Shown piece after piece: positions 22,288 to 32,690 of a stretch of 64,000 bases of DNA. Positions within the stretch are counted from its first letter, which is position 1; each line of letters begins with the position of its first letter. The position numbers and the translations under genes are program-made. Below the pieces are notes generated by a model. It was not told where the DNA came from, did no database searches, and saw nothing but the letters and a program-made list of their open reading frames with translations. The stretch is taken from positions 310,001 through 374,000 of the forward strand of contig JAFREE010000002.1 of assembly GCA_019400425.1 (NCBI GenBank), read 5' to 3'. The DNA is from Hymenochaete sp. R1 (lineage: Eukaryota > Basidiomycota > Agaricomycetes > Hymenochaetales > Hymenochaetaceae).

Positions 22288-25165
22288 TCACCATGGCTTC
22301 CATTTATCTGGGCTTGGAAGGTTTGGACTCTCGTATAGGAAGCCTTTGTGTCGGGGATAAAGGCCAGTGCCCGGGCTATCGAATGCTCCGTGATTTTTAC
22401 TCGAAGCAAGTGCGTCCAATTCATCGTTGAACATCGAGATGGGGTCGCTGGGGTCTAGGATTCCATCCCTGCGGCATCCAGGTGTACGGAATGGTGTGAA
22501 GAGGCTACCGAACGGTGATAATATCTTGCGAGGGGTCACTGGTAACACGCCTTGCCCGTTATCACGTGTTGAGCTGAGACGAGACGGCGTCTGGAGCATC
22601 AAGCCACTAAAAAGACTTGCGCTTCCAAGCTCGCTACCGTCTTTAGACACTTTTCTCTTTCGTGTTGGTGTTGTAGGTGGATTACGTTTCGTCGGAGTTG
22701 CAGGGAAGAAATTAGGTAAATCGGTCGGTGAGGTTGCGGCATTGTCCACATTAGATCCAAGGAAGACATCGAGACGCCTATCTGGACTCAGCATGGACTT
22801 ATATCTGCGCATCAAGGTCGGTGATGTCGGCATCCGCATGAAATCGGGCAGTGAAAAGACCTATCGCAAGTTCTACATTCAATCACGCGTCCAACAAGTA
22901 AAGAAATACTCACAAATTCAGTCGCTTTTTCCTTCCCTTTGTCTTGTATATCTTCCTTTCTCAGCTCTTCCGCTTCGTCCTCGAGTGCGGACTCTTCATG
23001 AAGTGACTGGCTTTCCGAATCAATGTATTCGCTGAATATATCAAACTCATCCTTTTCTTCCCCTGCGTCTCCTTCGTTGGTCGGACTCGATGAACTGTTA
23101 TTCGGTGTGAGATTTGGAATGAAGACTTCGCTTGGCTCGGAAGACAGAGGGGGTACAAAGCCCGGGCTACTAGGTCGAGTATCCTCGGAGCTTAAATACG
23201 ATGACCCGGCAGAGCATGTGGCTTTTAAAGACGAAGTTGAAGATTGCCTTGACAACTCGTTGAGGCGCTGCTCCTGAACCATTCGCGTAGAAGAATAAGC
23301 TGGAAGAGGAGGGAAGAGGACGTCCTTGTCCACAGCTTCAGTCAATTGATTCATCCCATTTATGAGATGTGCGTTCGGGTGACCTGGAGGCAAAGGCGGG
23401 AATATCACATCTCCATGGGCTTGGCTATCGTTTGGCGTGGCGAAGTGAGGGAATGGCGGCATTGCATAGGCTGCCTGGGATTGCTGCATCGCGACAACCT
23501 CAGCAGCGAATTTGGCGCGTTTAGTTTTCTCGTCATATTGCCTCTCTTCTTTCTTCCTCTTCCGCTTTTCCGCTTTGGCATGGGCAAGGCTATTGGGATT
23601 TAGAGCGTGTCGGTTATAACCTCCATCAGCGAAACACGGCAAATCTTCGTCTTTGATGCACCACAGTGCACCCTTGGCTGGTTTCCCGGAAGGATGCTCT
23701 CTCTTCACAAATTGCTTCGTGTTTGTCAGGTTTTGCCTAACAGCATTCATCCACTTCTGGCCATGGGAATGACCGTCACGCTTGAAGAAAGGATACACGA
23801 TACTGATGTAATCGTAGACATCCTTCAGTCGAAGAGCGTGGATTGGAGACGCAAGGATCGCCTGTCCAATGAGGGCTGCATAAGAGTAATCGGGTTTCTC
23901 GGTCGAGTATGGGCCTTCAGGTAGCCGATACGGAAGTTCAGAGTCAAATTGGTCGGGAAGATCGCTCATAGGTCCGGGTGACGAGACGATATTTTGACAT
24001 GGCATCGGACTCGAAGATGAAGTCACACCAAGAGCAGGAGATGAGTCTGAGATGTGAGACGGAATAGCTCGGTGTCGGTAGTAAGACCTTGATGGCGTCT
24101 GATCAACCGTGGTCGAACTCGAAGACTCCCTCCGCTGGACGCCGAAGGCTCCTGTAGATAAAATATTCGCAACCTCTTGCGCAGCCCGCTGCGCCGTGGA
24201 CGGCGTAGATGGAGGCTGCTCAACCTAGTTTAGCGTTGACGATTTGAGTAGATATTAATTACATACCGGAGGCATATTAATTTCACGATAGTAGTTCCCT
24301 CGCCGAACCGTGTTTGGTGTCTCCACAAAGCGTTTATTGATGGACTCATTCGGCATCTGATGATATAACGTTAAATAACATTTTAGGTGATTTTTAACAA
24401 CGTGCAACTCACATGTGCAACCTTAGATGGGTGTGGATATTTGTAGCGTCTCGCTGAGGAAGCCTCCGCAACTTTCGTCATGACATCCTATACCCGCGCG
24501 TGCGGACAGGGATAACGAAAAATTGCCCGAAACTAATCAGACGCGTTCCGACTCGAAATACACGCGTTGCTCACCTCTAAAGACTCATCTCCAGACTCTT
24601 CAGAGTCCTCAGAATCAGAAACGCGTCTGGACTTGCGCGAGCGCATGTTCATCACCTCGTCCAGACTCAGCTTCGGTCGGCCCGGTGAGGAGGCAGTGCG
24701 ATTGCGATTTGAGCGACGATCACGGTTTTTTCGCATCGTCGACTGTCCAGCAGATGCTTCCGAGTCTTCAGTTAGATGGTATGACGATGCTACGGATGTC
24801 GAACGGGAAGGGCGTGAGTAGATAGTATCGGAGAGAGGCGGGGTAGGAGAGGACGACGCGGCGTGGCTCGAGCCCGTCGCCAGTGGCAGAATCGACCTCT
24901 GCAGCGCAATCGGAGGTCGACCGTCGACCGGAGTAGTCAGAGACGTCTCTGATCGATCTCCACGCGCATTTGCGAGAACACTTCGCAGAATGGGGTCGCC
25001 ATTTGCGATTTTCCCGTCGAGAAAGTCTCGCATCTGTAGAGCGCGTCGCTGTAAATCTTCTGGCGTCATACCAAGGGTATGTAACAACTCTGAGATGGTG
25101 TCATTGTTCAGCTCGAGAGTCGCGTTAGATGTGGGTATGTCGCTTGTCGGCGTGGTATGCGCCAT
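22288..25165 (-). CDS. Forkhead transcription factor
   Basis: Five exons (24575-25165, 24413-24487, 24267-24356, 22914-24224, 22288-22860) encode 879 residues. The first ORF (MAHTTPTSD) joins in phase to the forkhead part through GTGAGC at 24574 and TATAG before 24487, so this is one gene. The forkhead domain spans about residues 361-455: EKPDYSYAALIGQAI, RLKDVYDYISIVYPFF, the recognition region WMNAVRQNLTNTKQF and the wing GALWCIKDED. It probably binds DNA in the nucleus. The canonical recognition helix reads N-S-I-R-H-N-L-S; here His is replaced by Gln and the Ser after Leu by Thr. The N-terminus has a predicted helical block (SELLHTLGMTPEDLQRRALQ). The C-terminus is Ser/Pro-rich with many SP/TP sites, suggesting CDK regulation, as in Hcm1 or Fkh factors. 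There is no FHA domain. Confidence 0.88.
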
Positions 25166-25452
25166 AGGGAAGAAAAGAAAGAGGGGAGCGGAGAAGACTG
25201 AGGGTGGTGAGAAGGGAAGGATGCGAGACGTGGTGAGACTGAGACGAAGTCGAACGGAGATCCTGATTTGGTCTCAGGGCCGTCCTCGGCTAACCCCATG
25301 TTCCCCCTCAAGCACGACTGTATCACTAAACTCGACTCCACTATAAAAATATAATTAAGAACAAATGCATTCAACACCGAGCAAAGAAAGAAACTAATAC
25401 ACGTATTTATACGAATTTGAAAAATAAACCGAGAATCATAAAGACAGACCAA

Positions 25453-28400
25453 CTAGATGAACATCTGCAACGCCGACCTATCATACACATTCTGACCTTC
25501 ACTCAACTCAGACAAATCAGGGTAGAACGGAACTAACGAATCTACTGCGCCAAGATACAAAGTATTATATATCCTCCAGTACACCTCCCGGACTTTGCGA
25601 GCGGGGTGGAACAACCCTTGAAGCACGTAGCTAAGGAGCACGCCCGGGCCTAATGTTACACGCATAGCTTCAATTGCATCCATCACAGCTCCAATGACGT
25701 GCGGAGAAGTCTCAAAACAGTTCGGCCATACAAGGTTCATCAAGTGTAACATCGAATCTTCACAGCCCAAGCCTGCAACCCCAAGGGCAAGATGCTTCAC
25801 AATCGTACTCGCGGTTTGACGATGAACAAGGTCACGATCAGTGAGGGCATCCTCAAGCATCGTGACGACAGAGTCGCAGTAGTATGCGGACTGAGGGCCG
25901 ACGTATTCAAACACGAAAGACAGAGCCTTGAGACATCCTGTGCGAACGTTGAGCTCCGCTGTTCTGTACTCTGAGAGGATGGCTGGGATGCAAGTGAAAG
26001 CTATCAAAAGAAGTCAGTCACTTGAGCCAAAAGACTGCACAAGAGAGTTGCTCACGTCCACAAGTTTCGGCCACAATAGCAATAGCTACAGTGCTGCAGA
26101 CACGACTCTGCCGTTCTTGTACGCGCAAGTTTGTCAAGAGGACCGAAAGGACATCCTGAGGACCCAAACTCTTCGCAATGTAGCCGAACGAGTTTACGGC
26201 TGCTCGACGAATAGCCTTCTTATGCGCCTTCAAAAGGTCCAATAACTCAAAGCAGATACGCATCCACTCCCTAGCGGGTACGAATTCGGCACCTCGATCA
26301 GCTTAACAGAAGGCTCGTCAGCATTGAGATGCACCGTAGATAATACGAGACAGCCGCACCAATACGTCCGATTAAGTTGATAGAAGCTTCTTGAACCTTT
26401 TCGTGTCGGTTACGAAGGATAGGTGTCATACGTGGTACTAAATGGGGGTCGGTCACAATGATTTATATTTTTTTTTAATTCATAGAAAAACTCACAGAGA
26501 TCTTTTACGGGTGGGTTCATCTGAGTCATACCCACGACGTTCGCAATGGCCCCAACGGCAGCAATGATACTGCCCAGCGTGTCGGGGTACTCCTCTCCGA
26601 GCTGTTCAAACAACACCAACCCAAGCTTGCTTAAAAGTTGATCTTCCCCGCATTGTTTGATAACAACCGCAAGCCTCGATGTCAAATCCGCGGCTTGCTG
26701 TCGCACTTTAGCGCTCTTATTATTCAAACGCCAAAGGATCGTCGAAACAATCTGAACAAGATATGGTTTTACACGGATACCAAGTGCATTGACAACAGTT
26801 CCAAAACCATCGAGCATGACCTGATCCTCCGTTGTTTGCTCCTGGAAAGAGTAAATTATACCATCGACAAGACGGACTTCAAGGCGCTCGTCGATGTCAG
26901 CAGAACCAAGACTCGCGACGACTTTCGTGATAGTCTCCATGACCATCTTTCGGTATGGTTCGGCTTCATCTTTTAAGTCGTTCACGATGCGTCCAACGAT
27001 CTCGGCCACACCCGACTTTTGAGCAAGCTCAACTGTTGTTTCGACGACCTGCTTGTAGTTGCGACGATCCAACGCCATACGACGAACCCAAAACGACTTG
27101 AAGAAGTCAGGTAAGATATCTTGTTTGATGTACTGAGGCGTAACGCCCTCCGTCGCTGCACACTGTTTGACGACTTTCAGCACGATTTTCTTCATTTCCT
27201 CGTCCGAAGTTTGGAACTCTCGGATGAGGATGACTGTGACTTCTTTCGTATAGTATGAAGCGTATTCAGGGTCCATCAACGGGATAATGAATCCAATGGC
27301 TTTTAAGAAGGCTGCGAGACCCTTGCCTCGGTGTCGGCGGATACCAAGCCACAGGGGCTTCAGTACGTTGTCGAAGGATTCAATACCATAAGGAGCGGCT
27401 GCTTCGGCGAGGGCAGCGATAGCAAGAGCGGTCATTGTCCGTACCTTTTGCTGTTCGTCGTCCAAACCGTGAGCGACAGCATCCACAAGGTTACGAAGAT
27501 GGGGAAGAACGGCGCAGCCCATCATAATGGCAATTTGCTGAACAATACGAATACCAGTGTGACGTGCTTGCCATGATTTCTTGCTCCTGCAAACAGCCTT
27601 TAGGAAAGGAAGAAGAGCGGGAATGCCGAGTGCTGACGCGACTACTGAAAATGCACGAGCAGTGGTGTTACGCACGTACTCATCGGCATGGTCGATATCG
27701 GGTCGCATTGTCGAGATCATGTGGGCAAGACCGGCAGCCTTCGATAAATTAGAAATGATTTCACGACCCTCAACACGAGCGTAGTAATCTTCATCAATAA
27801 GTAGTGGTTCAATGACGACAAGAATTTTGTGGACGTAAGGTCGAACCAGGTCGTCAAGCTTGTATAAAACTCGATCAATGACTTTGACGAGAAGGTGGCG
27901 TTCCTGGTCCTCTAGCGTACGCTCCATCAATAACGGCAAAATCTTGTCAAAGAGTGGGCCGGCTCCGAAGTCTCGAGCCTTGTCCGTGATCTGTCTCAAT
28001 GCCGTCTTCCGTACAGGAGGGGTGCCGTTTTTTATCTTCAGAAGTAGACGCATAATTTTCCTTTCTTTCATTTCGTCAACCGAGAGTTGTGTCTCATCCT
28101 CTTCCTTCATAATCTTTGCGAAATATTGGGCATCTTCAGCCTTGAAAAATGCGAGGCTACCAACACCAGGTATTTCGGTGGGTAGCTCGGGAGCTAGTCC
28201 GGCTGCAGCGGCAGCCTCTGCTGCATCGGAGCTCTCCTGAATGTGGAAACCAGCTAATTCTGGAGCGTAGCCGGAGGAGTTGACAGGTGGACGAACAGTC
28301 GCATACCCGGGCGGGGGAGGAACGATAAAGTAGCCAGTAGATGGCAGAAGTGTATCAAGCTCCTTGTCGGTAAGATATCTGTTTTGCTGCTTTTCCTCGC

Positions 28401-29073
28401 TGTTGATTCCGGGAGCATTCATGATAATCTGCGCCATGGGTTGCAGCGGCTCTGGAGCAGCAGCCTGGTCCCAACGAGAACGCTTCGGAGTCTCCGTGAT
28501 AGCAGGCACATCTGCGGGCGTAGCATCCCATCGCGAACGTCGTTTTTTGGGTGCAGCGGCCTCCAGAGACTTTTCAGACCATTCGCCCTCGGGCTTGATC
28601 TCCTGGTTCTCTTTGTCCTCCCCATCAGCTAAGTCCCACCTCCGCTTGCGCTTCGCTCCAGCGGCGACGGCCTGCAAAAGTTTCTCTGCTTCTTCGAGCT
28701 CAGCACGAGGAGGAGTCTTGTCAAGTGCCGCTTTGTCGATGCCCTCCTCCCTGTCCTTCCTTTCCTTCTCCTCGATCGCTCGCCTGACCCGTTCCTCCTC
28801 CTTCTCCAGCATCTGCACACGCATAGCATCCTTATATCCACCATCAATATCCGCACCATCCTCCGCGGCCTTGAAAGCGTCCGCAGAATCGTTAGCCTGG
28901 CGATTAAAGCGCCTGTTGTGGTAGTCAGACTGACGTGACGCTATCTGGCGCTTTGACGCCGTTTCCGCGAACGGGTCATAATTTTCCTCTTCTGCAAGTT
29001 CTGCAAACTCTTGCAATACCTCTTTTGGAGCGGTAAAAGAATCGACGAGGCGAGGCGAGCCTGATGGAGACAT
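25453..29073 (-). CDS. HSH155: U2 snRNP splicing factor SF3B1 (Hsh155)
   Basis: Four exons (26496-29073, 26360-26437, 26056-26301, 25453-26000) give 1149 residues. SF3B1 is the HEAT-repeat scaffold of SF3b that clamps the branch-point duplex in the spliceosome. The N-terminal region contains RW-type U2AF ligand motifs ([31 protein letters not shown]) and the family block [20 protein letters not shown], followed by the SF3b14-contact region. The long HEAT array includes [20 protein letters not shown] and [20 protein letters not shown], and ends with [20 protein letters not shown]. The gene is complete and in the expected length range. I start at MSPSGSPR; an in-frame ATG at 29109 would add 12 residues. 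Confidence 0.96.
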
Positions 29074-29368
29074 GGTTGGTGAGGTAGTGAGTGTTAGAAC
29101 TGAAGTCACGAAACAGGACGGTCACTGCTGAGTGATACGTCTCTGATTACATAAGCCATCTTGACATTTGGTTCAACCACCCAATCCCGACTCGAGCATC
29201 AGAATTACAACAACCGGGCAACGTTCGAAGGCTGGGCCATATCACATAAAACCGATTGGAATTTGTTATGTTTACACTGTAGGCAAGCGATACTTAATAT
29301 GATATGTATACAGACAGAATTTTGGAATATAACATCCACAGGGTGTAAGATGACTTCAACGGACTTCA

Positions 29369-29644
29369 TCATCCTTGAGCGAGCGAGTGTACATCTAACG
29401 TCTCTTTTTGCTGTCGAAGCTCCACTATCGCTGCCTAAGCGTCCATCGCCAGAGTCAGCGGGTAAGCTCTCTGACTAAATGAACATTAGGCTCTTACAGC
29501 AAGTGCATCCGGATTCACACCACTTTCGATCATCGAGACACAGATAGCAAGAGTTTCACGGTCCAGCTGCGTGTTGAGAAGCTGCGATATGTCATGCAGA
29601 ACTCGAATGCATTTCAGAGTCTTCAATATTGAGGCAGAAGTCAT
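29369..29644 (-). CDS. MZT1: Mitotic-spindle organizing protein 1 (MOZART1)
   Basis: Two exons (29498-29644 and 29369-29434) separated by a 63 bp intron encode 70 residues, the normal MZT1 size. The family core is clear: [20 protein letters not shown], then [12 protein letters not shown], and IVELRQQ after the splice. MZT1 binds the N-terminal regions of gamma-tubulin complex proteins and recruits them to spindle pole bodies. The gene lies between SF3B1 and the DOPA dioxygenase and is transcribed in the same direction as SF3B1, about 300 bp upstream of it. It is too short for a simple ORF search. Confidence 0.9.
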
Positions 29645-30082
29645 ATTGACTCACTGTCCAACGTCTGTTGAGCAGCAGGCTTTCTCAACTCACGCGAGCT
29701 TGACATCGCGGATCAGAGTCAAGATGGATCAGGAATGCCGATTCGACATGGAGCTTTTAAATTAGCCGCGACTTGAGAGCGGCGCAGCACTTGCAGATAA
29801 CTCATTTCCGTCCAACGTAGCGGTGCTTACCCTGTCTTCCAGACTAAGTCGCCTTCAAGAAGACACGGAGAGTCGGAGATGATGGTCTTCAGTCATGGTA
29901 GACGAATGCGTTTGTCAGCCACAGCAGCTCCGAAGGCGGCGACCCGAATCATCGCACCTTCCCATAAGCCACACGCTCGCTCGAATTCTCATAAATGGCG
30001 TGCTTTTTGATACACAGGTCTCATTCAAGTTCATTTCTCTCACCTTAACTCATCAAACTAGACAAGACTTCGCTCTGTATCA
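29645..30082. other. Divergent promoter spacer
   Basis: About 440 bp between MZT1 (-) and the DOPA dioxygenase gene (+). It must hold both promoters. I see no further gene. Confidence 0.5.
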
Positions 30083-30781
30083 ATGACACTGACAACCCTC
30101 CCGAGCCCTCTCTCAGGTTTTGAAGACGCCTCGCCATTGCCAGACACATTCAACCCCGACGGCAAGTCACTTTACAACGGTCCTCCTAGCGATAAGGTCT
30201 CGTCCGCATATGAGACATTCCCGCTGCCCATAAACTCGTCAAATAATGGATTTGACTTTCACAGTGAGCACTGACCTCTATGAATCAAGTAGGCACGAGA
30301 CTAAACCGGCGGATCAGTCTACTATATGCACAATTCTGAATATCAGAGGGAATATGCTAGAGCCTTGCATGAGCGTATCAGGAGGGAGTTCCCCGAAGTA
30401 AGTGCGCTGCCTCTCTTTTTAATTCCACATATCCGTCAAAGAACCTCACCTTTTACCTCAGTTGAGGATCTACCGGTTCTGGGAGCAGCCTGTCGGACCA
30501 CATCCTGTCCCAATGTTCGAAGTAAACGTATTCACACCCCACCAACTGGGGGCGCTATTTTCTTGGCTAGTAGTGAACAGAGGTCCTTGCTCGTAAGATT
30601 ATTGCTTTTACCCCGTGGACGTTCAGTTCTGACACGCTTCTGTCACTACAGGGTCCTCATCCATCCTAATACTGATGATGCCCATAGGGACCACACTGAA
30701 CTTGCAACATGGTTAGGCACTCCATGGCCTTTGAACGTCAATCCGCTCCAAACCAGACTGGCAGCTCGGTTGAATGCTTGA
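30083..30781 (+). CDS. DOPA 4,5-dioxygenase family protein
   Basis: Four exons (30083-30263, 30318-30397, 30462-30592, 30652-30781) encode 173 residues. The family matches fungal DOPA 4,5-extradiol dioxygenase (DodA), which opens the catechol ring of DOPA in betalain or muscaflavin chemistry in fly agaric. Family motifs are FDFHIYY, REYARALHERIRREFPELRI, FWEQPVGPHPVPMFEVN and HPNTDDAHRDHTELATWLG. The candidate metal-binding His residues in FHIYY, GPHPV and IHPN are present. The length suits the family. Many non-pigmented fungi also carry members, so the substrate may be another catechol. It is convergent with the CBS gene. Confidence 0.9.
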
Positions 30782-30947
30782 CCGTTTCCAAACGGCATCT
30801 CGAGGAAAGACTGGATGGTATTATTACCTCTTGAATACTTAACGTCATCTTAAAATTCGATGAATCCATGAAGGTATCTCTATCAATCATACTGTATTAT
30901 TAATCTACACGCTGCAAAAATTGTCCTTAAAAACATTATCAAATAAT

Positions 30948-32480
30948 CTAAATATGGGAGGTGGGAATCAGAATGCTCGCAATTTGCTTGGCAAGAGGAG
31001 ATGGCTCAGCCTCCATGGTGAGCTTCAAGAACCACGGTCGGCTCATATAGTTTCGAACACTAAAATGATGATTAGCCCTCAAAAGTTATTCATCAAAGCT
31101 CATTGTTACTTACCCATCGGGAAGAAGTATGACTACGTTCTTTCCCTTTGTCTGTGCCACACAACGGCCCTCTGGCGACTTCAACCACCGTAAGGCACCC
31201 GCAAACGCACTTCCGCTGCTCCCGCCGACAAGCAGTCCTTCATCTCGCATCAGCGAGCGCGCAGCAATGAAGGCCTCCTCGTCGTCGGTCTTAATCCACG
31301 CGTGTACGCTTGACCGGTCCAATACATCGGGCACAAAATCATAGCCAATACCCTCTACGGCATAGAACGATCCTCGACCGTCGTCATTGAGCATTTCAGG
31401 AACAGCAAGAATACTCCCTTTCTGTAAGTCTCTCGTCAGTGATAAGATTTTTTCGCAGCATTATTCGTACCGGATCGATTCCTACGATCTTACAATCTTT
31501 GTTATGTCTTGAAAGTGCTCTGGAGACTCCCGTAACAGAACCTCCTGTTCCGGCGCCAGCAATGAAAGCATCTACCAGGCCACTTGAAGGGCGCTCTGAT
31601 GTTGACCGGGTGTTGATAACAGCTTCGATAATTTCCGGCCCAGTGGTTTTCTCGTGCGCCAACGGATTATTCACCTAATGCGGCACGTCAGTGCCAGTCC
31701 AGGAATTTAAATCACAACGCTCACATTCCCGTATTGATCAAGAATAATGGCGTAAGGAATGGTAGATTGGAGGCGCCTTGCAACACCTATAACCGGTAAG
31801 GGGTTCAGCCACGAGATGTCGCCAATCGAGCTCGAATAATACCTATATGCGATTCTGGCGAATCCCAAGGAGCGGCTGTGGGTGTTCGAACGACCTCAGC
31901 TCCAAGAGCTCTTAGAGTCGCCTCTTTTTCCTGTTGAATATCAGAACTATACGAACAGGAATGACAGCAGTGAAAGCAAGCTTACGAGCGACATCTTATC
32001 AGGCATAGTAATTATAACGGAGTATCCCTTATCTAAAGTATTCAGGTGCTGTACAGCCCGTCATAACGGGATAAATTACCTTGATTGCGCACGCCATCGC
32101 AAGTCCAATACCTACAATAAGACATAATGCATGGGTGTAAGAATATACAATTCAATGAAGCAATGGCTCAAGGAGTACAGACCCGTATTGCCAGAGGTTG
32201 GTTCAATGACCACGCTCTTCCCAGGAATGAGCTTGCCCTCGATTTCTGCTGCTTCTACCATCTGCTTGGCGATCCTGTCTTTGACAGAGCCCCCTGCTGA
32301 GAAATATTCTACTTTCGCCACTGTAACACATAAAATGGCCCGTCTGTTCCAGTATGTTTTTATGGACGTACGTAAGTTACATTGGAAACCTTCTCGTTTT
32401 TGTATCTTGTCTAGTCGGACGAGTGGCGTGTTTCCCACTGCATCGAGGGCGTTATCGAGGATGTGCGGAAGGTTAGACAT
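30948..32480 (-). CDS. CYS4: Cystathionine beta-synthase, short form
   Basis: Nine exons (32372-32480, 32183-32320, 32080-32111, 31986-32027, 31843-31930, 31725-31786, 31471-31674, 31114-31421, 30948-31059) encode 364 residues. The enzyme is PLP-dependent and condenses serine with homocysteine in transsulfuration. PLP-fold motifs are intact: [11 protein letters not shown], the lysine motif [32 protein letters not shown], and [24 protein letters not shown] is typical of CBS rather than plain cysteine synthase. After PDGVRNYMS the protein ends about 30 residues later, so no C-terminal Bateman (CBS-pair) module is present, unlike yeast Cys4. A cysteine-synthase-like activity is an alternative. 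Confidence 0.9.
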
Positions 32481-32690
32481 GGCTTGAAGGCGGAAGCTGA
32501 ACGTAAGTTACGATAAGAAGATGGCTGCAAGAGTGGAAGGCAAAGAGAGTGAGTTGGAAGCAGCAAGTGGCCCGGACCTTTAAGATACTACCACCCTTTT
32601 TGGGACGCGTTTCAATCACGTGTTAGCACTAAGGAAAATCTAAAGATTTCGGTTTGAAGGTCACAATCGACCTCGACTCGGGTTACTACC

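Noticed and set aside
24533..25165. Separate gene MAHTTPTSD...
   Set aside because: It joins in phase to the forkhead exons through a GTGAGC donor and a TATAG acceptor, so it is the forkhead N-terminus.
29161..29478. Plus-strand 105-codon frame
   Set aside because: It overlaps the second exon of MZT1 on the other strand and has no family signal.
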